Source: Streptomyces fumigatiscleroticus (GTDB taxonomy: Bacteria > Actinomycetota > Actinomycetes > Streptomycetales > Streptomycetaceae). From it: DNA of 64,000 bases. Location of the stretch: positions 248,001 to 312,000 of the forward strand of contig NZ_BMQF01000002.1 in assembly GCF_014647975.1 (NCBI RefSeq), given 5' to 3'. The notes under the pieces were generated by a model. That model did no database searches. It was given only the letters and a program-made list of their open reading frames with translations, and was not told where the DNA came from. The translations under genes were made by a program, and so were the position numbers. Shown here one piece after another: positions 13,214-22,942 of the stretch. The stretch's first letter is position 1, and the number at the start of each line of letters is the position of its first letter.

Positions 13214-14101
13214 CTACCCCGCCACGGGGTACATCGTCCCGCGCCGCCCCTCCGGCGAGGCCAGCCACTCCAGCTTCGCCGCGGTGTCCGCCTCGTCCAG
13301 CGGCGTGTGCAGCACGATCGTCAGATCGGGCCGCGCGGGCACCTTCAGCGCCGTCGACTCCACGCACAGCAGGCCGACCAGCGGATGGTCCAGCTCCTTG
13401 CGGATCTGTCCGGCGTCCTCGATGTCCCGCTCCTCCCACAGCCGCGCGAACTCGTCGCTCGCCTCCCTGACCTGGGCCAGCACCTGCTGGAACCCCTCGT
13501 CGTCGGGGCGGGCCGAGCACGCGGCACGGAACTGGGCGACGACCGTGCGGGCGTTGCGCTCCCAGTTCCTGGCCCGCGAGCGGTACAGCGGGTCGGTGAA
13601 GAAGTCGACGAGGCAGTTCTGGGTGGTACCGGGACGCATGCCGAGCACCAGCGCGGCCGCGTCGTTGTACAGCACGCAGTTGTAGTACAGATCCATGATG
13701 TGGGCCGGATACGGCATCCACGTGTCGATCAGCCGCCGCAGCCCGTCGCACATGTCCCGCTTCTCCGGGGCGACTTCGGGCACGGGCGGGTTGAGACCGG
13801 CCAGGACGTACAGGTGGCGCCGCTCGGCGTCGCTGAGCCGCAGCACGCGGGCCACGGCGTCCAGCACCTGCGGGGAGACGGAGATGTCCCGCCCCTGCTC
13901 CAGCCACTGGTACCAGGAGGCGCCCACCCCGGCGAGCACGGCGACCTCCTCACGGCGCAGCCCCGGCGTCCGGCGCCGCCCGCCGCCGTCGGGCAGGCCG
14001 GCCTCGGCCGGGGAGACCCGCGCCCTGCGGCTCATCAGGAACTCACGCAGCTCACTGCGGCGGTGCGCCCTGCCCGCCCCGGTCACGGCCACGTCCGACA
14101 C
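13214..14101 (-). CDS. XRE-family regulator with MmyB-like ligand domain
   Basis: A 295-residue transcription factor. Residues ~20-95 form a helix-turn-helix with the typical actinobacterial motif TPGLRREEVAVLAGVGASWYQWLEQGRD. The rest is an MmyB-like domain that in relatives may bind fatty-acid-like ligands, containing the usual HLYVLAGL and MDLYYNCVLYNDAAALVLG. GTG is chosen as start because GGGGGAG stands six bases upstream. It is divergent from a DHA2-type efflux pump, separated by 99 bases that contain a 19-bp perfect palindrome. The likely role is repression of its own gene and the pump until a ligand binds. It does not belong to the ancestral era-phoH cluster and looks like an inserted module. 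Confidence 0.9.
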   Translation of the reverse strand: MSDVAVTGAGRAHRRSELREFLMSRRARVSPAEAGLPDGGGRRRTPGLRREEVAVLAGVGASWYQWLEQGRDISVSPQVLDAVARVLRLSDAERRHLYVLAGLNPPVPEVAPEKRDMCDGLRRLIDTWMPYPAHIMDLYYNCVLYNDAAALVLGMRPGTTQNCLVDFFTDPLYRSRARNWERNARTVVAQFRAACSARPDDEGFQQVLAQVREASDEFARLWEERDIEDAGQIRKELDHPLVGLLCVESTALKVPARPDLTIVLHTPLDEADTAAKLEWLASPEGRRGTMYPVAG

Positions 14102-14131
14102 GCACTCCCCCTGTTGGCGTTGTTGGTCCGG

Positions 14132-14150
14132 CTGGTGGTGCCACCACCAG
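14132..14150. promoter_or_regulatory. Perfect palindrome, candidate XRE operator
   Basis: CTGGTGGTG-C-CACCACCAG has perfect 9-bp arms around one base, in the 99-bp divergent intergenic region. The centre lies 40 bases before the regulator's GTG and 60 bases before the pump's ATG, well placed to control both. Confidence 0.55.
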
Positions 14151-14200
14151 GACAACTGCCCGCTCCCCACGGCTATTCCGGCGCCGCCACTCTCTTGCCC

Positions 14201-15646
14201 ATGGCGATCGACACCTCACCCACCGCCCCCGCCCGGGAGGCGGCCGACCCCCGTTTCACGGCCCGCGACAAGCTGGTCCTGTTCGTGCTCTGCGCGGCCC
14301 AGTTCATGGTCGCGCTGGACTTCTCCGTCCTGAACGTCGCCCTGCCGGTGCTCGGCACGGACCTGGGCATGAGCCGGTCCGCCCTCCAGTGGGCGGTGAC
14401 GGCGTTCGCGCTGCCGTCCGGCGGCTTCCTGCTGCTCTTCGGCCGGGCCGGCGACCTGTACGGCCGCCGCCGGCTGTTCCTCGCCGGCCTCGCGCTCTTC
14501 GGCGCGGCCTCGCTGCTGGCCACCTTCGCCTGGGATCCGGCCTCGTTCCTGGCGGGCCGCGCCCTTCAGGGCCTGGGCGCGGCGGCCATCGTGCCGACCG
14601 GCATGTCGCTGCTGACGACGACCTTCCCGGAGGGGCCCGCCCGGGACCGCGCGCTGGGCATCTCGGGCACCCTGCTCTCCCTCGGCTTCACGGTCGGCAT
14701 GGTGGCCGGCGGGGTGCTGACGGACGTACTCGGCTGGCGCTCGACGATGGGTCTGCTCGCCCTGTTCGCGCTGATCGTGCTGCCGCTGGCCCCCGGTCTG
14801 CTGCCCGAGTCCCGGACCTCGGCACACCCCCGTCTCGACGTGCCCGGCGCCGTCACCGTCACCGGCGGACTGCTCTCGCTGATCTACGCCCTGTCGACCG
14901 CCGCCGACCAGGGCTTCGGCCGGACGGACGTCCTCGTGACCCTGGTCGCGGGCGTGCTGCTCCTCGCGGTCTTCGCGGTCGTGGAGTCGCGTACCGAGGC
15001 ACCGCTGGTCTCCCTGCCCATGCTGCGCCGCCGCACGGTGGCGTGGGGCAATCTGGGCGGCCTGGTCACCTTCTCGATGATGTCGACGGTCGTCTTCGTG
15101 CTGACCCTGTACCTCCAGGAGGTGCAGAGCCTGTCGGCCTTCGAGACGGGTCTGGTCTTCGGCGTCCAGGGCCTCCTGTCGGTGCTGGCGGGCGCCTGCG
15201 CGTCGAAGGTCATCGGCCGTTTCGGGGCCCGTCGCACCCTGGTCGGATCGCTGGCCGGTCAGGGCGTCCTGACCGCCGCGCTGACGGCGGTCGGTCAGGG
15301 CGGGGCGTCCGTCTGGCTCGCCACCGCCGCCGTCTCCCTGGCCAGCATGTGCCACCTGGGCGTGATCATCTCCTACGGCCTGACCGTCACGTCCGGTGTG
15401 CCGGACGAGGAGCAGGGCCTGGCCACCGGCCTGGTGACCTCGACCCAGCAGGTCGGCGTCACCGTCGGCATCCCGCTGCTCGGCGTCCTGGCCACCACCT
15501 CCAAGGACCTGCTGTCCGGCGTGCACACGGTGCTGGTCCTCGACACGGCGATCGTGCTGGGCGCGGCCGTGCTGGTGGCGGTGGGGCTGCGCGGGCGCGG
15601 GAAGGGCTCAGGGGCGGTCGAGGCGGAGGCGGTCGGCGCGCGGTAG
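14201..15646 (+). CDS. MFS drug-efflux transporter, DHA2 (14-helix) type
   Basis: A 481-residue inner-membrane proton antiporter of the DHA2/QacA group, with about 14 hydrophobic helices. The first helix holds LDFSVLNVALP, which matches the D-x-T-V-x-N-V-A-L-P motif of 14-helix pumps, and the helix 2-3 loop is GRAGDLYGRRRLF (motif A). The ATG start is chosen because the hydrophobic core begins about 30 residues later, as expected; no good ribosome site is visible, so a leaderless transcript is possible. It is divergent from the XRE regulator, with a shared palindrome. The last 39 bases overlap the convergent MmcQ-type gene. Substrate unknown; such pumps export toxic organic compounds or the cell's own antibiotics. 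Confidence 0.92.
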   Translation: MAIDTSPTAPAREAADPRFTARDKLVLFVLCAAQFMVALDFSVLNVALPVLGTDLGMSRSALQWAVTAFALPSGGFLLLFGRAGDLYGRRRLFLAGLALFGAASLLATFAWDPASFLAGRALQGLGAAAIVPTGMSLLTTTFPEGPARDRALGISGTLLSLGFTVGMVAGGVLTDVLGWRSTMGLLALFALIVLPLAPGLLPESRTSAHPRLDVPGAVTVTGGLLSLIYALSTAADQGFGRTDVLVTLVAGVLLLAVFAVVESRTEAPLVSLPMLRRRTVAWGNLGGLVTFSMMSTVVFVLTLYLQEVQSLSAFETGLVFGVQGLLSVLAGACASKVIGRFGARRTLVGSLAGQGVLTAALTAVGQGGASVWLATAAVSLASMCHLGVIISYGLTVTSGVPDEEQGLATGLVTSTQQVGVTVGIPLLGVLATTSKDLLSGVHTVLVLDTAIVLGAAVLVAVGLRGRGKGSGAVEAEAVGAR

Positions 15647-15967
15647 ACCGGCGACCACCAGGTCGTAGGAGTCCTCGACGAGCTCCCGGACCAGGCGGTC
15701 CGGGAGCCCGGCGTCCACCGTGACGGTGTTCCAGTGGCGCTTGTTCATGTGGTAGCCGGGGACGATCAGGCCGGGGTGCTCGCCGCGGAGCCGGACCGCC
15801 TCCTCCGGGTCGCACTTGAGGTTGACCGTCAGGGGCCGCCCGTCGAGGTCGGTCAGCGCGAACAGCTTGCCCAGCACCTTGAAGACCGAGGTCTCCGGGT
15901 TGAACGGGAAGTCCTCCACGGCGGCGTTGAAGGACAGGCAGAGCTCGCGCAGTTCCTGAGGGCTCAC
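15608..15967 (-). CDS. MmcQ/YjbR family protein
   Basis: A 119-residue protein of the MmcQ/YjbR family, which has a double-wing fold often annotated as DNA-binding. Typical features are the start MSPQELRELCLSF, FKVLGKLFALTDLDGRPLTVNLKCDPEEA and the signature GYHMNKRHWNTVTVD. The function of the family is poorly known. GTG is the start, with GGAG nine bases upstream. The 3' end overlaps the convergent pump gene by 39 bases, so their transcription may interfere. It precedes no gene of the ancestral cluster and is separated by 29 bases from the end of corC on the same strand. Confidence 0.88.
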   Translation of the reverse strand: MSPQELRELCLSFNAAVEDFPFNPETSVFKVLGKLFALTDLDGRPLTVNLKCDPEEAVRLRGEHPGLIVPGYHMNKRHWNTVTVDAGLPDRLVRELVEDSYDLVVAGLPRADRLRLDRP

Positions 15968-15996
15968 CCGGTCACTCCGTCACTTCCCTCGTCCCG

Positions 15997-17310
15997 TCAC
16001 TCCGGCTCCGTCTCCTCCTGCGGCGGCTCCTGCTCCGCCGGGCCCACCGGCTCCACCAGCACGGTCACGATCTTGTTCCGGCGGCCGGCCGCGGCCTCCG
16101 CCGTCAGCCGCAGCTCACGGCCGTCGGGGAGTTCGACCACCGCCGAGGCGCCGGCGATCGGCACCCGGCCGAGGGCCTTGGCGAGCAGGCCGCCTACGGT
16201 TTCGACGTCCTCGTCGTCGAACTCCTCCAGGCCGTACAGCTCGCCGAGGTCGCCGATGTCGAGCCGGGCGGTGACCCGGTGGCGGCCCTCGCCGAGCTCC
16301 TCCACGGGCGGCAGCTCACGGTCGTACTCGTCGGTGATCTCGCCGACGATCTCCTCGAGGATGTCCTCGATGGTGACGATGCCGGCCGTGCCGCCGTACT
16401 CGTCGATGACGACGGCGACGTGGTTGCGCTCCTTCTGCATCTCGCGCAGCAGGTCGCCGGCGTTCTTGGTGTCCGGTACGAAGAACGCCGGCCGCATGGC
16501 CGTGGAGACCAGCTCGCTCTCCGCGTCCCGGCTGATGTGCGTCTTGCGGACCAGGTCCTTCAGATACACGATGCCGACGATGTCGTCCTCGCTCTCGCCG
16601 GTGACCGGGATCCGGGAGAAGCCCGAGCGCAGGGCGAGGGTCAGGGCCTGCCGGATGGTCTTGAAGCGCTCGATGACGACGAGGTCGGTACGCGGGACCA
16701 TGACCTCCCGTACGAGGGTGTCGCCCAGCTCGAACACCGAGTGCACCATGCGGCGCTCCTCGGCCTCGATCAGGGACTCCTTCTCGGCGAGGTCGACCAG
16801 CGCGCGCAGCTCCGCCTCGGAGGCGAACGGACCGCGGCGGAAGCCCTTGCCGGGGGTGAGCGCGTTGCCGATCAGGATCAGCAGGGACGGGATCGGGCCC
16901 ATGATCCGGGCCAGCGGCAGCAGGACGTACGCCGCCACCGTCGCCGTGTTCAGCGGGTGCTGGCGGCCGATGGTGCGCGGGGAGACGCCGACCGCGACGT
17001 ACGACACCAGGACCATGACCGCGATGGCGATCAGCAGCGCCTCGGTGGTGCTGGAGAACTCCCGCAGACAGGCGTAGGTGACCAGCGCCGCGGCGGCCAT
17101 CTCGCAGGCGACGCGGACCAGCAGCGCCACGTTGAGATAGCGGGTCGGGTCGGCGGCGACCTGGGCGAGCTTGGCGCTGCCGCGCCGGCCGCCGCGTACG
17201 GCCTCCTCGGCGCGGAAGCTGGAGACGCGCGCCAGGCCCGCCTCCGCGCAGGCGGCGAGCCAGGCGACGACGACCAGGGCGACGGCGCCGGCGACGAGGG
17301 ACGGGCTCAT
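15997..17310 (-). CDS. CorC/HlyC-family CNNM-type membrane protein with CBS pair
   Basis: A 437-residue membrane protein. Residues ~1-150 form a DUF21 (CNNM) domain with three to four transmembrane helices. A CBS-domain pair follows (region from [14 protein letters not shown] to [20 protein letters not shown]), and then a CorC_HlyC domain ([17 protein letters not shown]). Relatives are magnesium/cobalt exporters or membrane-tethered regulators of cation efflux; the old name hemolysin is misleading. The start ATG overlaps the ybeY stop (ATGA), so it is translated with ybeY and phoH as one operon. Its CBS domains probably bind adenine nucleotides. The C-terminus is acidic and rich in Pro and Glu. 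Confidence 0.92.
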   Translation of the reverse strand: MSPSLVAGAVALVVVAWLAACAEAGLARVSSFRAEEAVRGGRRGSAKLAQVAADPTRYLNVALLVRVACEMAAAALVTYACLREFSSTTEALLIAIAVMVLVSYVAVGVSPRTIGRQHPLNTATVAAYVLLPLARIMGPIPSLLILIGNALTPGKGFRRGPFASEAELRALVDLAEKESLIEAEERRMVHSVFELGDTLVREVMVPRTDLVVIERFKTIRQALTLALRSGFSRIPVTGESEDDIVGIVYLKDLVRKTHISRDAESELVSTAMRPAFFVPDTKNAGDLLREMQKERNHVAVVIDEYGGTAGIVTIEDILEEIVGEITDEYDRELPPVEELGEGRHRVTARLDIGDLGELYGLEEFDDEDVETVGGLLAKALGRVPIAGASAVVELPDGRELRLTAEAAAGRRNKIVTVLVEPVGPAEQEPPQEETEPE

Positions 17311-17804
17311 GAGACGGTCGGGGCCGGGGACGGGCCGGTCATGCCCCTCTCCGCACGCCAGCCGTCCACGATGGCCGCCTGGAGGCCGAACATCTCGGCC
17401 TTCTCGTCCGGCTCCTCGTGGTCGTAGCCGAGCAGGTGCAGCACGCCGTGGACGGTGAGCAGCTGGAGCTCCTCGTCCATGGTGTGCTGCGTCGGCGCCT
17501 CGGCGCCCTGCTTGGCGGCCACCTCGGGGCAGAGCACGATGTCGCCGAGCAGGCCCTGCGGCGGCTCGTCGTCGTCCTTGGCCGGGGGCCGCAGCTCGTC
17601 CATCGGGAAGGACATGACATCGGTCGGCCCGGGCAGGTCCATCCACTGGATGTGGAGCTGCTCCATGGCGTCGGCGTCCACGACGATCACCGAGAGCTCG
17701 GAGAGCGGGTGGATGCGCATCCGCGCGAGCGCGTAGCGGGCGACGTCGAGGATCGCCTGCTCGTCTACCTCGGTGCCGGATTCGTTGTTGACGTCGATCG
17801 ACAT
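17307..17804 (-). CDS. ybeY: Endoribonuclease YbeY
   Basis: A 165-residue zinc-dependent single-strand endoribonuclease that takes part in 16S rRNA 3'-end maturation and ribosome quality control. The metal-binding motif [11 protein letters not shown] is intact, and the family motif DVMSFPMDE appears earlier. The N-terminus [10 protein letters not shown] is the usual one in Streptomyces. It lies between phoH (14 bases upstream) and corC (four-base overlap) in the conserved phoH-ybeY-corC order. Length is normal. Confidence 0.97.
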   Translation of the reverse strand: MSIDVNNESGTEVDEQAILDVARYALARMRIHPLSELSVIVVDADAMEQLHIQWMDLPGPTDVMSFPMDELRPPAKDDDEPPQGLLGDIVLCPEVAAKQGAEAPTQHTMDEELQLLTVHGVLHLLGYDHEEPDEKAEMFGLQAAIVDGWRAERGMTGPSPAPTVS

Positions 17805-17817
17805 GGTCGTGCTGTGT

Positions 17818-18891
<1,074 letters not shown>

Positions 18892-19193
18892 GGGCCGGCG
18901 CTTAAGGCCTGCGGTTCCTCCTCGTCACGGCCGCACGGCTGAGGGCGGCCTCGCAATTCCAAGGGTACGACGGGGCGCTGACAACTCCGTAGAAGTTTTC
19001 GGGGCGGGAGTGACGACCCGGACCGCCGCCACCGTCACCGGGGCCGGGCCACCGGACCGTCGGCCCCGGACCGGTCACCGGTCCGGGGCCGGGCGGCCGG
19101 ACGCTCCGGGCGGCCGAGGACCCCGGGCAGCCGGGCGCTTCGAGCCGGGACCGGGGGCACCGCGGGGCCGGGTCCCGGGCCGGAGCGCGATTA
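18892..19193. other. Gene-free region upstream of phoH
   Basis: This stretch holds the phoH upstream region and then extremely GC-rich, low-complexity DNA built from short words such as GGGGCCGGG and CCGGGCGG. Open frames run on both strands but have no recognisable domains, starts or ribosome sites, so I call no gene. Confidence 0.6.
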
Positions 19194-19572
19194 CCGGGTC
19201 GGGCCGGGGCCAGGTCACCGGGTGGCCGGGGGGCTCGGGCGGCCGAGGACTCCGGGCCACCGAGCCGGGGCCGGGCCACAGGCCATAGCCGGGGCACCAG
19301 GCGGCCGAGGGCTTCAGCGGCCGGGCGCTCCGGGCCGGGGCCGGGGCACCGGGCCGGGGCGCGGTTGCCGGGCCGGGGCGCGGTTGCCGGGCCGGAGCGG
19401 GGTTGCCGGGTCGGGCCGGGGCCAGGTCACCGGGTGGCCGGGGGGCTCGGGCGGCCGAGGACTCCGGGCCACCGAGCCGGGGCCGGGCCACAGGCCATAG
19501 CCGGGGCACCAGGCGGCCGAGGGCTTCAGCGGCCGGGCGCTCCGGGCCGGGGCCGGGGCACCGGGCCGGGGC
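19194..19572. repeat. Duplicated 167-bp block, 212-bp period, in GC-rich filler
   Basis: Bases 19194-19360 recur at 19406-19572 with no difference I can find, an offset of 212 bases. The 45 bases between are simple GGGCCGGGGCGCGGTTGCC words that themselves repeat three to four times. It lies immediately beyond the stop of the PfkB kinase (19620). The identity of the copies implies a recent duplication or active gene conversion. No gene is apparent. Confidence 0.85.
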
Positions 19573-19619
19573 ACCGGGCCGGGGCGGGGTTGCCGGGCCG
19601 GGGCGGGGCACCGGGGGGA

Positions 19620-20735
19620 TCAGGCCGTCCGGCCGAAGCCGATTGTCGGGACCGCTCGGCGCAGGGGCCACGGTCTGGCCAGTCCGTCGGGGACCAGGTC
19701 CGCCAGGAACGCGTACCGGCGCAGCGCGGCCGGGTCCTGCCCGTCCACGGACTGGACCTTGCGCCACCAGGCGGCGATCTCGGCCCAGCCGGGGGCCGAG
19801 AGGGAGCCGCCGAACTCCTGGACGGAGAGCGCCGCGGTCAGCCCGGCGAAGGCGAGACGGTCGGCCAGCGGCCAGTCGGCCAGGGTGCCGGTGACGAACC
19901 CGGCGACGAAGACGTCTCCCGCTCCGGTCGGGTCCAGGGCCTGGACCTCGATGGCCGGGACCTCGGCGGTCTCGCCCGTGCGCCGGTCCACCGCGTAGGC
20001 GCCCTCCGAGCCGAGGGTGACGACGGCGAGCGGTACGTACGCGGTGAGGGCGTGCGCGGCGGCGCGCGGGGAGTCGGCGCCCGTGTACCGCATGGCCTCC
20101 TCCGCGTTCGGCAGGAAGGCCTCGCAGTGTTCGAGGTCGGCCAGGCCGGTCAGGTCCCAGGCGCCGGTGTCGTCCCAGCCGACGTCGGCGAAGAGACGGG
20201 TGCCCCGGCTCGCGGCCTGGGCGATCCAGGGCGCGCGCCGGCCGGGTGTGAGCGAGGCGATGGCGGCACGCGCGCGGGGCGGGCAGTCGGGCGCGGGCTC
20301 CTCGGGGGGCGGCTCGTGGCCGTGCGAGACCATGGTGCGTTCGCCCTCGTAGGCCATCGAGACGGTGACCGGCGAGTGCCAGCCGGGCTCGGTGCGCGAG
20401 GGGCTCAGGTCGATGCCCTCGCCCTGTTCCAGGGCGTCCCAGCAGTACTCGCCGTAGTGGTCGTCGCCGAACGCCGCGGCCAGAGAGGTGCGCAGGCCGA
20501 GGCGGGCCAGCGCGGTCGCCATGTTGGCCACGCCGCCGGGGCTGGAGCCCATGCCCCGCGCCCAGGACTCGGTGCCGCGCACCGGGGCGGAGTCGAGCCC
20601 CGTGAACACGATGTCGAGGAAGACCGTGCCCGTCAGATAGACGTCCCAGGGCGGGTCGTCCGGCGTACGCAGGGCGGCCAGCGGGTCGAGCTGGGCGCGG
20701 TGGTGGTGTCCCTCTCCGAAAGGCGCGGTGGACAT
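19620..20735 (-). CDS. PfkB-family carbohydrate/nucleoside kinase
   Basis: A 371-residue cytoplasmic sugar kinase of the PfkB (ribokinase) family. The N-terminal signature region is GMGSSPGGVANMATALARLG, and the C-terminal motif DPTGAGDVFVAGF holds the catalytic Asp and the anion-hole glycines. Substrate is not clear from sequence; candidates are fructose, adenosine or keto-deoxy sugars. ATG at 20735 is used; GTG at 20741 is in frame and better spaced from GGGAG, so the protein may be two residues longer. It is a single-gene unit between two repeat regions. It could serve the neighbouring glucarate cluster, but that route needs no kinase, so a link is speculative. Confidence 0.88.
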   Translation of the reverse strand: MSTAPFGEGHHHRAQLDPLAALRTPDDPPWDVYLTGTVFLDIVFTGLDSAPVRGTESWARGMGSSPGGVANMATALARLGLRTSLAAAFGDDHYGEYCWDALEQGEGIDLSPSRTEPGWHSPVTVSMAYEGERTMVSHGHEPPPEEPAPDCPPRARAAIASLTPGRRAPWIAQAASRGTRLFADVGWDDTGAWDLTGLADLEHCEAFLPNAEEAMRYTGADSPRAAAHALTAYVPLAVVTLGSEGAYAVDRRTGETAEVPAIEVQALDPTGAGDVFVAGFVTGTLADWPLADRLAFAGLTAALSVQEFGGSLSAPGWAEIAAWWRKVQSVDGQDPAALRRYAFLADLVPDGLARPWPLRRAVPTIGFGRTA

Positions 20736-20741
20736 GGTCAC

Positions 20742-21110
20742 GGTGCGCTCCCTGACGTGATGCGGATCCAGGCCAGTGTGCACCACACCACCGGTGAACC
20801 GGCCGGATCCGCCCCGCACGGGCCGGCTCGGGTGTGCCCCACGGACCGGGCGCGCACCGTGCCCGGACGTCGCGGTCCCCCGCGGTCCGGACGGCGTCAC
20901 TCCCCGCGCTCACGGCAACGGCCCCCGCACCCGGGCTGCGCGCACCGGCCGGGCCGGGACCTGCCGCACTCCCCGGCCGCGCGGCCCCGGTCCCGGTCCC
21001 GTGACGCTCCCCGGCACCGGCACCGGCACCGGCACCGACCCCGGCCCGCGCCGTCCCTCCCCCGCTCCACGGGGCCCGGCGGCCCCGTGCCCGGCGGGCG
21101 GTCCGGGCCC
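20742..21110. other. Gene-free GC-rich region upstream of the PfkB kinase
   Basis: Contains the kinase upstream region, then low-complexity DNA including four CCGGCA hexamers near 21013-21036. No open frame here looks like a protein on either strand; nothing else is visible before the 55-bp array starts at 21111. Confidence 0.55.
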
Positions 21111-21510
21111 GGGGTCGCCGACGGGTCAGGCCGTGGCCGGCCGGTCCGTCGTACGGGCCGCGCCCGGGGTCGCCGACGGGTCAGGCCGTGGCCGGCCGGT
21201 CCGTCGTACGGGCCGCGCCCGGGGTCGCCGACGGGTCAGGCCGTGGCCGGCCGGTCCGTCGTACGGGCCGCGCCCGGGGTCGCCGACGGGTCAGGCCGTG
21301 GCCGGCCGGTCCGTCGTACCGGCCGCGCCCGGGGTCGCCGGCGGGTCAGGCCGTGGCCGGCCGGTCCGTCGTACCGGCCGCGCCCGGGGTCGCCGGCGGG
21401 TCAGGCCGTGGCCGGCCGGTCCGTCGTACCGGCCGCGCCCGGGGTCGCCGGCGGGTCAGGCCGTGGCCGGCCGGTCCGTCGTACGGGCCGCGCCCGGGGT
21501 CGCCTTCGGG
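21111..21510. repeat. 55-bp tandem array running from the 3' end of the MFS gene
   Basis: Seven consecutive 55-bp units begin at 21111, 21166, 21221, 21276, 21331, 21386 and 21441. An eighth, partial one at 21496 diverges into the coding sequence. Each unit contains the complement of the MFS gene's last codons and stop (RTTDRPATA then TGA). Two positions vary: GCCGAC in the first four units against GCCGGC in the next three, and GTACGG against GTACCG. The array looks like repeated duplication of the gene's own 3' end. Confidence 0.9.
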
Positions 21511-22865
21511 GCCGCGGGGGCGGCAGCCCGCCGCGTACCCGTGCGGAGCCGGTCGTTGCGGCCGCCGCCCCGGACCAGCAGGACGCTGAGCGCGGCCAGG
21601 AAGCCGACGACCGTGAGGCCGACCAGGCCGCCCTTGGTGGAGCCGGTCGCGTCCTCGATGAGCCCGAAGGCGGTGGGGGCGACGAAGCCTCCGAGGTTGC
21701 CGATGGAGTTGACCAGCGCGATGCCGGGGGCGGCGGCGCGGGCGTCGAGATAGCTCTGGGGGATGGTCCAGAAGACCGGCGAGGCGGGCTTGAAGCCCAT
21801 CGCGGCCAGGCAGAGGGCGCCCAGGCCCGCCCAGGGGGACACGAACACCGCCAGCAGGGTGCCGCAGCCGCCGAGGACGAGGAGCACGATCAGTACCGGC
21901 CGCCGCTTGCCGGTGCGGTCCGAGATCCGTCCGCTGACGTACACCGCGGCGATCGCGCACAGCCACGGCACGGCGGTCAGCAGTCCCACCTGGAAGTCGC
22001 TCAGACCGCCGATGTCGTCCACGATCGACGGCAGCCAGAACGTCACCGCGTACAGCGCGACGTTGATCGCGAAGTAGATCCACAGGAAGAGCAGCATCTG
22101 GGGGTCGGCGAGCAGCTTCCAGCGGGAGACGTGGCCGCCGGTGCCGCGCCGCGCGTCCCGTTCGTCCTGCTCGGCGTCGATGGCCGCGGCCAGGCCGGTC
22201 TTCTCCTCGTCGGTGAGCCAGGCCGCGGACTCGATCCCGGAGTCGAGGAAGCGGAAGACGACGAAGCCGAGCACGACGGAGAAGACGCCCTCGACGAAGA
22301 ACATCCACTGCCAGCCGGAGTGGCCCCAGATGCCGTGCATCTCCATCAGCGCCCCGGAGACGGGGCCGACGACGACGGTGGCGGTGCCGGAGCCCATCAG
22401 GAAGACGGAGGTGGCCCGGCCGCGGTGGGAGTCGGGCAGCCAGCGGCTGAAGTAGTAGATGACGGCCGGGAAGAAGCCGGCCTCGGCGACGCCGAGGAGG
22501 AAGCGCAGGGCGTAGAACACGCCGGCGCTGTTCACGAAGGCCATCGCGGTGGCGACGACACCCCAGCTGATCATGATGCGGGTGAGCCACACCTTGGGTC
22601 CGAAGCGCTCCATCAGGATGTTGGAGGGCACTTCGAAGAGGGCGTAGGCGATGAAGAAGATGCCGGCGCCGAGGCCGAACGCGGCGGCCGACAGGCCGAC
22701 GTCGGCGCGGAGTTCGTCCTGGGCGAAGCCGAGGTTGACGCGGTCCATGTAGTTCGCGACGAACATCACGAAGAAGAGCGGGACCACGCGGCGGAAGATC
22801 TTGCGGATGGCCGACCGGACGGCCGGCGGGTGGTGCACTTCGGGAACGCTGGGCACTGCGGACAC
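21456..22865 (-). CDS. MFS transporter, anion:cation symporter type (probable glucarate permease)
   Basis: A 469-residue, 12-helix membrane transporter of the anion:cation symporter branch of the MFS. NYMDRVNLGFAQ in the first helix is the hallmark of the hexarate/phthalate/tartrate permeases. It probably imports D-glucarate or galactarate by proton symport. The GTG start is chosen with GGAG seven bases upstream. It follows gudD by 77 bases in the kdgD-gudD-permease order. The C-terminal tail is Ala/Thr/Arg-rich and its final codons are shared with a 55-bp tandem array that continues past the stop, so the last ~15 residues may be recently acquired or variable. Confidence 0.88.
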   Translation of the reverse strand: MSAVPSVPEVHHPPAVRSAIRKIFRRVVPLFFVMFVANYMDRVNLGFAQDELRADVGLSAAAFGLGAGIFFIAYALFEVPSNILMERFGPKVWLTRIMISWGVVATAMAFVNSAGVFYALRFLLGVAEAGFFPAVIYYFSRWLPDSHRGRATSVFLMGSGTATVVVGPVSGALMEMHGIWGHSGWQWMFFVEGVFSVVLGFVVFRFLDSGIESAAWLTDEEKTGLAAAIDAEQDERDARRGTGGHVSRWKLLADPQMLLFLWIYFAINVALYAVTFWLPSIVDDIGGLSDFQVGLLTAVPWLCAIAAVYVSGRISDRTGKRRPVLIVLLVLGGCGTLLAVFVSPWAGLGALCLAAMGFKPASPVFWTIPQSYLDARAAAPGIALVNSIGNLGGFVAPTAFGLIEDATGSTKGGLVGLTVVGFLAALSVLLVRGGGRNDRLRTGTRRAAAPAAPKATPGAARTTDRPATA

Positions 22866-22942
22866 GAGCGGCTCCGATCGTGGCAGGTGAGGAGGGGGCG
22901 GGGCCGGGCGGCACGGACTCCCGGCCCCGCCGGCAGCGGGGG

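Noticed and set aside
21111..21510. CRISPR-like array (55-bp units)
   Set aside because: Units abut with no unique spacers and match the neighbouring gene end, so these are plain tandem repeats. The same holds for 40445-40585 and 53431-53910.
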